From Bacteroidales bacterium (GTDB lineage Bacteria; Bacteroidota; Bacteroidia; Bacteroidales; UBA932), in assembly GCA_017631875.1 (NCBI GenBank), contig JAGBSL010000033.1, positions 10,115 through 74,114 on the forward strand: a DNA stretch of 64,000 bases, written 5' to 3'. This document shows positions 53,187 to 61,305 of this stretch, piece after piece; positions within the stretch are counted from its first letter, which is position 1, and each line of letters begins with the position of its first letter. The notes below the pieces were generated by a model. The model saw only the letters and a list, made by a program, of their open reading frames with translations, made no database searches and had not been told where the DNA came from. The position numbers were made by a program, and so were the translations under genes.

Positions 53187-53214
53187 TATCGTTATAACGA
53201 TATTTGCAAATATA
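53187..53214 (-). promoter_or_regulatory. Operator and promoter of the toxin-antitoxin pair
   Basis: Perfect 16-nt palindrome TATCGTTATAACGATA (53187-53202) directly downstream of the -7 box TATATTTG (53214-53207 on minus), so over the transcript start. A second palindrome TATTTGCAAATA (53201-53212) overlaps the -7 box. Fits autorepression by the XRE antitoxin. Confidence 0.75.
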
Positions 53215-53276
53215 ATGCATGAATATGAAAAAGCAAAGCTTCTGCTCACTAATCTTCATTGTGGAGATATATCACA

Positions 53277-53307
53277 TTTCATATATGGTTATTTTTATCT
53301 ATCTTTG
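53277..53307 (+). promoter_or_regulatory. Promoter of tyrS
   Basis: TTTC (53277-53280), 19-nt spacer, TATCTTTG (53300-53307), one mismatch from consensus. The 60-nt leader holds an ATGAC-type hairpin. Confidence 0.6.
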
Positions 53308-53324
53308 CAAGTTGCAAAGAGTTC

Positions 53325-53347
53325 TCTCGACTGCGCTCGAGATGACA
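53325..53347 (+). repeat. ATGAC-type hairpin repeat, copy 2
   Basis: TCTCGA-ctgcgc-TCGAGA followed by TGACA. In the tyrS leader, same orientation as the gene. Confidence 0.8.
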
Positions 53348-53374
53348 GACAGAAAATAATAAAAAGATATAGAT

Positions 53375-54664
53375 ATGAAGAATTTTGTACAGGAACTCAA
53401 GTGGAGAGGCATGATCCAGGACATCATGCCGGGAACAGAGGAGAAGCTTATGGAAGGCTCGACCGCCGCTTACGTCGGCATCGACCCGACAGCTGACTCC
53501 CTCCACATCGGACATATGGTCAGCATCATGATCCTCAAGCACTTCCAGAACTGCGGCCACAAGCCTATCGCTCTCGTAGGTGGTGCAACAGGTATGATCG
53601 GTGACCCTTCAATGAAGTCACAGGAGAGAAACCTTCTCGACGAGGAGACTCTCAACCACAACGTGGCATGCATCAAGGCACAGCTCAGCAAGTTCCTTGA
53701 CTTCGAGTCTGAGGCCCAGAACAAGGCAGAGCTCGTGAACAACTACGACTGGATGAAGAACTTCACATTCCTTGATTTCGCACGTGAGATCGGAAAGCAC
53801 ATCACAGTAAACTACATGATGGCGAAGGATTCAGTGAAGAAGAGACTCTCAGGCGAGGCTCGCGACGGTATGTCATTCACTGAGTTCACATACCAGCTCC
53901 TCCAGGGATACGACTTCCTCTATCTCTACGAACACATGGGATGTACACTCCAGATGGGTGGTGCAGACCAGTGGGGTAACATCACAACAGGTTCTGAGCT
54001 CATCCGCCGTATCCTCGGCAAGGAGGCTTTCGCACTCACCTGCCCTCTCATCACAAAGGCAGACGGCGGCAAGTTCGGTAAGACTGAGAAGGGTAACATC
54101 TGGCTCGACCCAGAGCGAACATCGCCATATCAGTTCTACCAGTTCTGGCTCAATGTATCTGACTCAGACGCTGAGAAGTACATCAAGATCTTCACAATGC
54201 TGACAAAGGACGAGATCGACGCAGCCATCGCACAGCACGCTGAGGCTCCGGAGCGTCGCGAGCTCCAGAAGCTCCTCGCAAAGGAGGTTACCACAATGGT
54301 ACATGGCGCTGCTGAGTACGAGAACGCAGTTGCAGCGTCACAGATGCTCTTCGGTAACGCAACTAAGGACGCCCTCATGAACCTTGACGAGAAGACGTTC
54401 CTCGCAGTGTTCGACGGCGTGCCTACATTCGAGGTGCCGGCTGAGAAGTTCCCTCTCGGAATCATCGACCTCCTCGCAGGAGAGTCACAGGTATTCCCTT
54501 CAAAGGGCGAGTGCCGCAAGATGATCCAGGCAAATGGCGTGAGCATCAACAAGGAGAAGGTCGCTGACATTAATGCCCAGATCGGCAGCGAGTCGTTCAT
54601 CAACGGCAAGTACATCCTTGCTCAGAAGGGTAAGAAGAACTACTTTATTATAAAAATTTCTTAA
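53375..54664 (+). CDS. tyrS: Tyrosyl-tRNA synthetase
   Basis: 429 aa class I synthetase. HIGH motif at 44-47 (DSLHIGHM), KMSKS equivalent KFGKT, tyrosine-binding [17 protein letters not shown] and GGADQWGNI, and a C-terminal S4 RNA-binding domain ([20 protein letters not shown]). Complete and normal. The repeat element downstream separates it from rbfA. Confidence 0.98.
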   Translation: MKNFVQELKWRGMIQDIMPGTEEKLMEGSTAAYVGIDPTADSLHIGHMVSIMILKHFQNCGHKPIALVGGATGMIGDPSMKSQERNLLDEETLNHNVACIKAQLSKFLDFESEAQNKAELVNNYDWMKNFTFLDFAREIGKHITVNYMMAKDSVKKRLSGEARDGMSFTEFTYQLLQGYDFLYLYEHMGCTLQMGGADQWGNITTGSELIRRILGKEAFALTCPLITKADGGKFGKTEKGNIWLDPERTSPYQFYQFWLNVSDSDAEKYIKIFTMLTKDEIDAAIAQHAEAPERRELQKLLAKEVTTMVHGAAEYENAVAASQMLFGNATKDALMNLDEKTFLAVFDGVPTFEVPAEKFPLGIIDLLAGESQVFPSKGECRKMIQANGVSINKEKVADINAQIGSESFINGKYILAQKGKKNYFIIKIS

Positions 54665-54669
54665 TGCAC

Positions 54670-54766
54670 TGTCGTTATTTTGAAAACTAAATCCCTCCCA
54701 CGACTTCGTCGCGGGCCCCTCCCGTTCACAAGGCCACGGGCGGCCATGGTTTTCAAAACAACGACA
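54670..54766. repeat. 97-nt foldback element between tyrS and rbfA
   Basis: Outer arms TGTCGTTATTTTGAAAAC (54670-54687) and GTTTTCAAAACAACGACA (54749-54766) pair with a single mismatch. Inside: CCCACGA-ctt-CGTCGCGGG and GGCC...GGCC foldbacks. Likely also acts as the tyrS terminator; size and architecture resemble the element at 26946-27042. Confidence 0.82.
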
Positions 54767-54801
54767 CTGCAAGAGTTTTAATCATAGATTGGAGAAAAGC
54801 T

Positions 54802-55152
54802 ATGGAGAAAACAGGTGAAAGCACAAGGCAGCTGAAGGTTGCCAAGGAGATACAGAAGGTGATGGCAGAGGTCATCCGCAGCAAGGGCATGGCGGCCTTC
54901 GGAGGCGCGCTTGTGTCAGTGAGCGGCGTGAAGGTAAGCCCAGACCTTTCTGTTGCAAAGATCTATGTCAGCGTATTCCCGTCAGACAAGGCTGAGGCCG
55001 TGATGGGCACGCTTGAGGAGAACGGAAAGGCGCTCCGCGGCGAGCTCGGCTCGAAGATGGGCAAGCAGCTTCGTATCGTTCCGGAGATCATCTTCTACCT
55101 CGACAGTTCGCTTGACTACGTCGAGCATATCGAGGAACTTCTGAAGAAGTAG
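54802..55152 (+). CDS. rbfA: Ribosome-binding factor A
   Basis: 116 aa KH-type protein that helps mature the 16S 5' end. STRQLKVAKEIQKVMAEVI and VSVSGVKVSPDLSVAKIYVSV, then LRIVPEIIFYLDSSLDYVEHIEELL, match RbfA over its full length. Followed, as is usual in Bacteroidales, by a LolC/E-type permease gene. Confidence 0.95.
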   Translation: MEKTGESTRQLKVAKEIQKVMAEVIRSKGMAAFGGALVSVSGVKVSPDLSVAKIYVSVFPSDKAEAVMGTLEENGKALRGELGSKMGKQLRIVPEIIFYLDSSLDYVEHIEELLKK

Positions 55153-55184
55153 ATTGCCACGGTCCTACGGACCTCGCAATGACG
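55153..55184 (+). repeat. ATGAC-type hairpin repeat, copy 3
   Basis: ATTGC-cac-GGTCC-tac-GGACC-tc-GCAAT then GACG. Immediately after the rbfA stop; its conserved ATGAC supplies the false start at 55179 for the permease gene. Confidence 0.82.
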
Positions 55185-55190
55185 TATTGT

Positions 55191-56396
55191 ATGAGATTAG
55201 CGGCATACATAGCAGGAAGGTACCTTATCGCAAAGAAGTCACACAATGTGATCAACATAATCTCGGCGATAAGCGCTGCCGGCATGGCTATCGGAACAGC
55301 CGCCCTCATCATCATATTATCAGTTTATAACGGGTTCGACGCTCTCATCAGGTCAATGATGAGCAACGTCGAACCTGATCTATTGATAACCCCCGCCACC
55401 GGCAAGGTCTTCACTCCGGACGACGAGGCGTTCGACTGGATTTATGACCAGGAAGCCGTGAAGAACATGTGCTGCATCCTGCAGGAGGACGTGTTCATCA
55501 GTTACGACGGCAAGCAGGGACTGGCCCAGGCGCGCGGAGTCGACTGGATCTATGAAGAGGAAAGCCCTCTGAAGGACCACATGATGGACGGAGAGTTCAA
55601 GCTACATAAAGGCGATGTGCCTCTGGCATGCGTAGGAGCAGGACTCGCATATGAAATGGACATAAATCCAAGGTTTCTGCGCGGCATCGAGATCTATTTC
55701 CCATCAAGGACAAGGAAAATATCCATGTCTAACCCTATGGCCTCCGTCGAGTTCATTAAGGTATGGCCGTCCGGCATATTCAGCGTCAATTCAGATGTCG
55801 ACAGCAAGCTTATCATACTGCCGATAGAGCAGATGCGCGAGCTTCTGGAATACGAAGAAGAGGTTTCCGCCGTGGAACTTAGATTTATGGAAGTCACATC
55901 TGAAAAGGACGGCAAAAGGCTGAAGAAGGAAATACAGGCACAGCTTGGTGACGGCTTCAAGGTCAAGGACCGCTTTGAGCAGAACGAGTCCCTCTACAAG
56001 ATGATGAAATACGAGAAGGCTGCGATCTACATGATCCTGATATTCATCATAATCATCATCGCTTTCAACATCTTCGGCAGCCTCACGATGCTGATCATCG
56101 AAAAGAAGGACGACATCGCCACATTGAAAAGCCTCGGCGCACAGGAAAGCCTCATCAGAAGGATCTTTGTGCTGGAAGGCTGGATGATATCGCTTGCGGG
56201 CCTCGCTGCAGGATTGGTTATCGGCATCGGATTCGCACTGATCCAGCAGCACTTCGGATTCATAAAAATGCCCGGACAGTTCACTGTCCAGGCATATCCT
56301 ATAATCCTTTCGTGGGCCGATATCCTGCTCACATCAGCAGGCGTAGCCGTCATAGGCTATCTTATCGCTTTAATTCCTGTTTCCCTGAGGCGCTAA
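55191..56396 (+). CDS. FtsX-like permease (LolC/E-type)
   Basis: 401 aa from MRLAAYIAGRYLIAKKSHN; the ATG at 55179 belongs to a repeat. MacB/FtsX topology: one N-terminal helix (ISAISAAGMAIGTAALIIILSVYNG), a large periplasmic domain (about 50-265), and three C-terminal helices. ERKDD-like EKKDDIATLKSLGAQ is the coupling motif. With an ATPase encoded elsewhere it would move lipoproteins from inner membrane. The 3' end overlaps the convergent lipoprotein gene by 27 nt. Confidence 0.9.
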   Translation: MRLAAYIAGRYLIAKKSHNVINIISAISAAGMAIGTAALIIILSVYNGFDALIRSMMSNVEPDLLITPATGKVFTPDDEAFDWIYDQEAVKNMCCILQEDVFISYDGKQGLAQARGVDWIYEEESPLKDHMMDGEFKLHKGDVPLACVGAGLAYEMDINPRFLRGIEIYFPSRTRKISMSNPMASVEFIKVWPSGIFSVNSDVDSKLIILPIEQMRELLEYEEEVSAVELRFMEVTSEKDGKRLKKEIQAQLGDGFKVKDRFEQNESLYKMMKYEKAAIYMILIFIIIIIAFNIFGSLTMLIIEKKDDIATLKSLGAQESLIRRIFVLEGWMISLAGLAAGLVIGIGFALIQQHFGFIKMPGQFTVQAYPIILSWADILLTSAGVAVIGYLIALIPVSLRR

Positions 56397-56816
56397 CCCC
56401 GAATCAGGATTCATTTCCACATTCTTGCTCACCATAACGACCTCCACATCACCGGCAAAGAAAGTTCCCTTGAAGTTGCCGCTCGTGCCGGGAGTCTTCT
56501 GCCTAAGGGGGATTTCCACTGCCATCTTGACAAACTCCCCTCCGTTGTCTTCACCATCCTTGTCCTCAAAGGTAAGAAGCACATGGTCGGACGGAACGGT
56601 CCTGCCATGGAATGTGAAGTTGCCGTTGATGTTTGTCTTCTGGATATCCGCCTGACCGGCTATCACGTTTATGCCTTCCAGAGGATTTCCAGCAGCGTCC
56701 ATCACTTTCCCATGGACTTCAAAAAGAATGAACGGATCACCATTCTGCTCTTTGCTGCATGACATAAGAGCGACTGCAGCAAAGACACAGATGAATATCC
56801 TTGAGAGTTTCCTCAT
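56370..56816 (-). CDS. Small lipoprotein with carboxypeptidase-regulatory-like domain
   Basis: 148 aa from MRKLSRIFICVFAAVALMSC (SPII signal, lipobox ALMSC); the frame from 56891 begins with low-quality sequence inside the next gene. Domain VHGKVMDAAGNPLEGINVIAG with INGNFTFHG is a CarboxypepD_reg-like beta sandwich. Resembles the radical-SAM-associated putative lipoprotein group, but no radical SAM gene is adjacent. Follows the HMA gene with a 1-nt gap, so it is the last gene of the metal cluster. Confidence 0.8.
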   Translation of the reverse strand: MRKLSRIFICVFAAVALMSCSKEQNGDPFILFEVHGKVMDAAGNPLEGINVIAGQADIQKTNINGNFTFHGRTVPSDHVLLTFEDKDGEDNGGEFVKMAVEIPLRQKTPGTSGNFKGTFFAGDVEVVMVSKNVEMNPDSGLAPQGNRN

Positions 56817-56817
56817 A

Positions 56818-57183
56818 TTAATGAGCGTGGTTATGGCCGTGTCCGTGGTCGTGACCATGATCGTGTCCACAATTCTCATGGCCAGGAGCAACTACACCTG
56901 CTACAGGGTAGCCAAGTTTCTCGATAGCAGCCTTGAGAGTAGCCTCCGAAGTCTTGGCTGCATCGTACTTAACGTAAACTGTCTGGTGGTCAAGAGAAAC
57001 CTTGAGGTCCTTCACACCCTTCTCGAATGCGATGTTCTCCTGAACCTTGTTTACACAGTTCTGGCAGTGGAGGTGCACACTGAAAGTCACTTCCTTGATT
57101 TCTGCCTTCTTCTTAGGGCCTGCTGACAATGAAACTGAGAATGCCATCAGGGCTGTAATGATGAGGATGATTGTCTTTTTCAT
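56818..57183 (-). CDS. Exported heavy-metal-associated domain protein with His-rich tail
   Basis: 121 aa. Signal peptide (MKKTIILIITALMAFSVSLSA), then a ferredoxin-like HMA domain with the metal-binding HCQNCVNKVQENI (CxxC), and a C-terminal tail with many His: HENCGHDHGHDHGHGHNHAH. Periplasmic metal chaperone, likely Cu or Zn. Follows the TonB receptor and shares its operon; the His tail could buffer metal. Confidence 0.9.
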   Translation of the reverse strand: MKKTIILIITALMAFSVSLSAGPKKKAEIKEVTFSVHLHCQNCVNKVQENIAFEKGVKDLKVSLDHQTVYVKYDAAKTSEATLKAAIEKLGYPVAGVVAPGHENCGHDHGHDHGHGHNHAH

Positions 57184-57233
57184 ATTTTCTTATGTTTTGT
57201 TTTCTGTTTGATGTTTGTTTACTCTAGTGATGA

Positions 57234-59327
57234 TTACGCTTTTTTCCAGAGGGTGAAGCGGAAGCCGATGTGGGCCTTGATGCCCATGAGAGGGCCCCAG
57301 ATGCAGCTTGCATCAAATATCGCCTGCTGCGGATTATCAGCACCGATGATCGGATTCTTCTGGGTGTAGTTCGTCAGGTTCTCCGCTCCGACATACACGT
57401 CCCACCCCTTGAAGCGGCGTGTTACCTGTGCATAAAGCATAGGATATACAGGCGTGCGGCCGTTCTTGTACATACGCTCTACACCTGCCTTCGGGTCAGT
57501 TGTCATCGAGCCGTCCTCGTTGATCATGTTCATGAAACCGTAAACCTTGCACGAACCGTTGAGCGACGCAGTGAAGTCGAAGATCCACTTGTTAAGGTTG
57601 GTAGCGTACTGCAGATTGAGCACACCCTTGAAACGGCTTGTCATAGGCTTCTCTACCGGAGCCTCGCTACCCTTGTACTCCTGCTTTGCATTGGTATAGC
57701 GGAAGGTCGCTGTTATGTTGAAGCGCTCGACAGGGTCGATAGAGAAATCAAGCTGATAGTTGTCAGTAAAGGCTGTTCTTCCGTCAAGTGCATAGAAGTC
57801 TATCTGAGTCGCACTGTAGTCTACGACCATCTGCTGCGCGAACTGAGTGCGGAAGTAGTCGAAGCTGACGTATGTATTCGAAGTCGCTCCTACCGGAATA
57901 TAGTATGTAAAGTTTCCTCCGAATGTCCACGCGTCCTCAAGGATATGGTCGTTGTATGATCCTATGAACGCCTTGCCGGTCGAGAACACGCCGATATTGT
58001 CGACAAGCGGAGTAGAATACCTGAGGCCACGTCCTCCGTTTGCACGGATAACGATCTCATCGACAGGCATATACTTAAGCGTCACACGAGGCGACACCTT
58101 GAAGCCCTGCTTGTAGAACCAGTCACCGCGGAGACCAGCGATAGCTGAGAACTTCTCACCGGCACTGAAGGTGTATTCTCCGAATACTCCTGTATTTGCA
58201 AGGTCTGTGATTCCGTTCTTTTCCACCTTGCCGACCGATACCATCCTTGCAAAATCCTCATTGTAGCGGTCGAAAGTTCCGTTAAGTCCGAGGGTGAATC
58301 TATGCGAATCGCTGATTACATTCTGGTAAAGAATGTTTGCAAATGCCGAGTGCTGGCCTGCGATATACTTTGTCGCTCCGAAATACGAGTCCATGTCCTG
58401 ATAGCTGTAGTCAGCCACGAGAGCGATGTTCTGTGTATTCTCCTCATTCAAAGGAACACCAACCTTGAGGTAACCGTTGAGAGAACGGTTAAGGATATCC
58501 GAGGTCCATGGATTCTCGACTCCGGTCTGGCCGCCATTACGGTTATCCTGGATAGCTCTGACACCGAAACGCACCTGTACGCCGTTATCTGCCATGTAGA
58601 GCCATCTGTTGGCCACGTTGAACTGAAGCATCTTCGGCTCGTCGAGGAAGCCGTCCTGGTTCATGTCATGAGGCTTGATGTTGCCAGACACATGTCCGAG
58701 AAGGACTGTGCTCCACTTGTAGCCCATCTGAAGAGATGAAGCGATGTTGAAGTCCATCTTGGAATCGCTCATCACGGCCGCGTTAAGGAAGAGAGGCTTC
58801 TCGTCGGTAGGCTTTCTATGCTCCATGTTGATCTGTCCTGTCATGCACTCAACTCCGTTGATGACTGACGAAGAGCCCTTTGCGATCTGGATGCTCTCAA
58901 GCCACTGGCCAGGTACATATGAAAGTCCGAACGGAGCTGAGAGACCGCGCATTACCGGACGTGTCTCGTCAAGCATCTGGGTGTACACGCCAGAGAGTCC
59001 GAGCAGGCGGATCTGGCGGGCACCTGTCACTGCGTCAGAGTAACCGACAGTCACGCTGGCTGAGTTCTCGAAACTCTCTGCAAGGTTACAGCATGCCATC
59101 TTGCAGAGTCCTGCGGCAGAGATTACTTCTGTGCGGACATCCTTGAAGCGGGAGATGTAGTTTCCCTGTGCCGAAGAAGTAAATACTGCTGCATCAAGAC
59201 TGTCGGCACGCTCGCCGTAGATGTCAGTTGTGTCGATTGCATGGCCATGCTGGTCAACAACCTGTGCGGTTGCTGCTGTCATCGATACGATGGCAGCGAG
59301 AATTGATATAAATATTCTTGATTTCAT
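57234..59327 (-). CDS. TonB-dependent receptor, probable metal importer
   Basis: 697 aa outer-membrane beta-barrel. Signal peptide; a very short N-terminal segment in place of the full CarboxypepD_reg domain; plug (ISAAGLCKMACCNLAESFE, then SVTVGYSDAVTGARQIRLLGL) with an unusual Cys trio typical of receptors linked with HMA proteins; and a barrel ending FRFTLWKKA. Transports a substrate across the outer membrane with TonB energy. Neighbours (HMA, Cys/His-rich protein) point to a copper or other soft-metal species. Operon on the minus strand. Confidence 0.92.
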   Translation of the reverse strand: MKSRIFISILAAIVSMTAATAQVVDQHGHAIDTTDIYGERADSLDAAVFTSSAQGNYISRFKDVRTEVISAAGLCKMACCNLAESFENSASVTVGYSDAVTGARQIRLLGLSGVYTQMLDETRPVMRGLSAPFGLSYVPGQWLESIQIAKGSSSVINGVECMTGQINMEHRKPTDEKPLFLNAAVMSDSKMDFNIASSLQMGYKWSTVLLGHVSGNIKPHDMNQDGFLDEPKMLQFNVANRWLYMADNGVQVRFGVRAIQDNRNGGQTGVENPWTSDILNRSLNGYLKVGVPLNEENTQNIALVADYSYQDMDSYFGATKYIAGQHSAFANILYQNVISDSHRFTLGLNGTFDRYNEDFARMVSVGKVEKNGITDLANTGVFGEYTFSAGEKFSAIAGLRGDWFYKQGFKVSPRVTLKYMPVDEIVIRANGGRGLRYSTPLVDNIGVFSTGKAFIGSYNDHILEDAWTFGGNFTYYIPVGATSNTYVSFDYFRTQFAQQMVVDYSATQIDFYALDGRTAFTDNYQLDFSIDPVERFNITATFRYTNAKQEYKGSEAPVEKPMTSRFKGVLNLQYATNLNKWIFDFTASLNGSCKVYGFMNMINEDGSMTTDPKAGVERMYKNGRTPVYPMLYAQVTRRFKGWDVYVGAENLTNYTQKNPIIGADNPQQAIFDASCIWGPLMGIKAHIGFRFTLWKKA

Positions 59328-59352
59328 TCGATTTGGTTTTATGATTTTTCAG

Positions 59353-59386
59353 ATATCTCGACTCCTTTCAGTCGCTCGATATGACA
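59353..59386 (+). repeat. ATGAC-type hairpin repeat, copy 4
   Basis: ATATC-t-CGACT...AGTCG-ctc-GATAT with GACA following. Upstream of the TonB receptor gene. Stem bases differ from the other copies on both arms. Confidence 0.8.
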
Positions 59387-59459
59387 AGGGAAGTCGTTTG
59401 ATATTTTTGTGCTCAAAATGCACATTGAAGTGCCATGGCTGTTAACCACGGCTGAAAAA

Positions 59460-60011
59460 TCATACGCGCCAGATGCTGAAGAATGCCTGTCGGTCAGGCA
59501 TGACGACCCCGGTATCGGGATGTTTTAAGAATGTAAGAAGCGGCCTCTGGACTGCAGGAATGGTCATTTCCGCGAAGAGGTCTACATTAAGGACATATTC
59601 GTCCGCAAAGTCATTGTCTGTAATGCGTTCAGATGAAGCATACACTCCGGTAAGCTCAAGGACCTGCAGGTCATTGCTGCAGCAGTCCGACTTAGCCACC
59701 TGGCTTTCAGACTGATGGTCCTCATGTCCGCAACATGGTCCTGCTTCATGTGCGCAGCATGCCTTGGTCTCGCTTTCGCGGCATGTCTTTGTTCCGTGCT
59801 CGCAGCATGCGGTCATATCATGTCCGCAGCAGCTTCCATGAGCCCTGCATGAATGTTCCGGATGTACATCCTCACACGATATGCCACCCGCCAGCGAAGC
59901 CACGAAAACCTCGCCCGTGCTTTTGCATGAATGCACATCGAAGCCGATGATACTCAACGAGTACCACACAACAAGCAGAGCTGACATGTATTTGACGAAC
60001 ATCTTCCTCAT
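59460..60011 (-). CDS. Exported Cys/His-rich metal-binding protein
   Basis: 183 aa. N-terminal membrane/signal segment (MSALLVVWYSLSIIGF), VHSCKSTGEVFVASLAGG, then a block with 17 Cys and 9 His in about 60 residues (for example SCCGHDMTACCEHGT, ACCAHEAGPCCGHED), and a C-terminal hydrophobic stretch. Resembles the HYC_CC_PP family found by TonB metal loci in Bacteroidota. Probably binds Cu, Zn or similar in the periplasm. Separated from the TonB gene by 130 nt holding a hairpin repeat; a perfect promoter precedes it. Confidence 0.83.
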   Translation of the reverse strand: MRKMFVKYMSALLVVWYSLSIIGFDVHSCKSTGEVFVASLAGGISCEDVHPEHSCRAHGSCCGHDMTACCEHGTKTCRESETKACCAHEAGPCCGHEDHQSESQVAKSDCCSNDLQVLELTGVYASSERITDNDFADEYVLNVDLFAEMTIPAVQRPLLTFLKHPDTGVVMPDRQAFFSIWRV

Positions 60012-60019
60012 ACAACTTG

Positions 60020-60051
60020 CAAAGGTATAAATTAAAACTGAAAACTACAAA
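60020..60051 (-). promoter_or_regulatory. Promoter of the metal cluster
   Basis: On minus: TTTG (60051-60048), exactly 20-nt spacer, TACCTTTG (60027-60020). The start would lie only a few nt before the ATG at 60011, nearly leaderless, or translation uses Met4 (60002). Confidence 0.7.
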
Positions 60052-60171
60052 TCGCGCGTTACAACAAACACACTACACATCAACGAGTTATGCAAATGTC
60101 CTGCCTTCCATGCCATGCAGGATATTTCAACATAACATTGACTATCAGGCAGATACAAGAAACAGGCACAT

Positions 60172-60282
60172 CAGCACGGTATCACCACCCATCCAGCATG
60201 ATACCACAGATCAACCAGACAGGGCACCACTACCCATCCGCATGGTACCATAGACCCACCCAGCATGGTACCACTTAATTTT
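60172..60282. repeat. Degenerate 22-bp tandem repeat
   Basis: About five units starting at 60172, 60194, 60216, 60238 and 60261, consensus CAGCATGGTACCACNACCCA. Echoes of the motif recur upstream of sppA at 61127 and 61273. Confidence 0.7.
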
Positions 60283-60459
60283 CATGAATTATGCACTATA
60301 ATTGATGAGTACATCGACAAAACCTACAAGGGAGAAACAGTCTACACCCTTCCAGTATCCAAGAGCACAAAGATTGCGGAATCACTACGAGGGAAATATA
60401 ATCTCTCCAAAGAACAAATCATCAGGTGCATGGCATTGCCCAGCACCACCCTACAATAA
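60265..60459 (+). CDS. Possible 64-aa small protein
   Basis: MVPLNFHELCTIIDEYIDKT then VYTLPVSKSTKIAESLRGKY and a helical end. Composition and codon use look protein-like, unlike the repeats around it, but there is no promoter, homologue or terminator I can name, and its ATG lies in a 22-bp repeat. Could be a real orphan or a relic of a lost gene. Confidence 0.35.
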   Translation: MVPLNFHELCTIIDEYIDKTYKGETVYTLPVSKSTKIAESLRGKYNLSKEQIIRCMALPSTTLQ

Positions 60460-60480
60460 TTCTATGCATTAATTAGCAAT

Positions 60481-60882
60481 GGACACAACGCAGGGAAAAC
60501 AGCAAGAAACTCTGCGTCGCGGCAGGGAACCACACAGAAACGCAATCACACAGGACACGACGCAGGAAAAGCGGCACGGAACTCTGCGACGCGGCACGGG
60601 AGAGGAAACAGCAGGAGGGAAACAGGACACGACGCAGGGAAAACTGTAAGAAACTCTGCGTCGCGGCACGGAACCACACAGAAACGCAATCACACAGGAC
60701 ACGACGCAGGAAAAACGGCAAGGAACTCTGCGTCGCGGCAGGGAGAGGAAGCAGCAGGAGGGAAACAGGACACGACGCAGGGAAAACAGCAAGAAACTCT
60801 GCGTCGCGATTGAGAAACGGTACGACAGAGCACCACACAGGACACGACGCAGGAAAAACGGCAAGGAACTCTGCGTCGCGGA
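60481..60882. repeat. Six-unit, 72-nt-period hairpin array
   Basis: Units begin GGACACGACGCAGG at 60481, 60553, 60625, 60697, 60768 and 60840 (first has one change). Each holds the 8-bp inverted repeat CGACGCAG / CTGCGTCG around an 18-nt loop. Two unit types alternate (loop with ACAGCAAGA versus ACGGCAAGG) and so do the 28-nt connectors (A: ACCACACAGAAACGCAATCA; B: GAGAGGAAACAGCAGGAGGG), giving a 144-nt higher-order repeat. Open frames over it on the minus strand are only consequences of the 72-nt period. Confidence 0.92.
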
Positions 60883-60889
60883 CAAGGGG

Positions 60890-61040
60890 AAGATAAGCGT
60901 AGATTGCGAACGTTCCTAAAGGGCAGAAATCCGGACCCTTTAAGCACACATGTCAGCCACAACAGATTGAGTACAAACGCTGTACAGACTAATGCCGTTC
61001 CCGAAGGGCAGACAAAATCTCCCTTTAGGCGCTTCATGAA
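60890..61040. repeat. Pair of GTTCC-AAGGGCAGA hairpin repeats
   Basis: GTTCCTAAAGGGCAGA...CCCTTTA (about 60911-60940) and GTTCCCGAAGGGCAGA...CCCTTTA (about 60990-61027) are two copies of a TAAAGGG / CCCTTTA hairpin. Together with the arrays on either side, 60012-61333 holds no convincing gene other than the small ORF at 60265. Confidence 0.65.
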
Positions 61041-61126
61041 GGATAATGAAGAGGAGAGACGGAGGGCCACACCGATGGTTTTGTCGGATATTTGTAGTAC
61101 CTTTGAAGATAGTACGTCTAATTATG

Positions 61127-61305
61127 CACCAACCTACCCATCAGCACAAGAGAAAACGACACAAACCAGAAAACAAAACATAAGAAAAATTGGAGAGAAG
61201 CGATGGTAAGTCCCTTTCCCGAGGAAAGGGATTTAGGGATAGGGTAACGTGAACATATTTTCATATTTCTGCACAACCCACCCATCGGCACGAGAGAAAC
61301 AGACA
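61127..61305. repeat. Direct repeat pair and hairpin upstream of sppA
   Basis: ACCTACCCATCAGCACAAGA (61131 on) and ACCCACCCATCGGCACGAGA (about 61276 on) are copies about 145 nt apart; the first has TCCCTTTCC-cga-GGAAAGGGA (61211-61231) after it. The second copy lies in the sppA leader. Confidence 0.65.

Noticed and set aside
53215..53496. 93-aa frame overlapping the tyrS start
   Set aside because: It crosses the tyrS promoter and leader hairpin and reads tyrS out of frame.
60481..60882. CRISPR array
   Set aside because: Repeats are regular and partly palindromic, but the would-be spacers repeat in A-B-A-B order, repeat units differ from each other, and there are no cas genes in the window.
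60469..61070. Minus-strand proteins of 126-158 aa rich in Arg, Cys, Phe and Ser
   Set aside because: They exist only because the 72-nt repeat period is divisible by three; composition is not protein-like and three overlapping frames are equally open.
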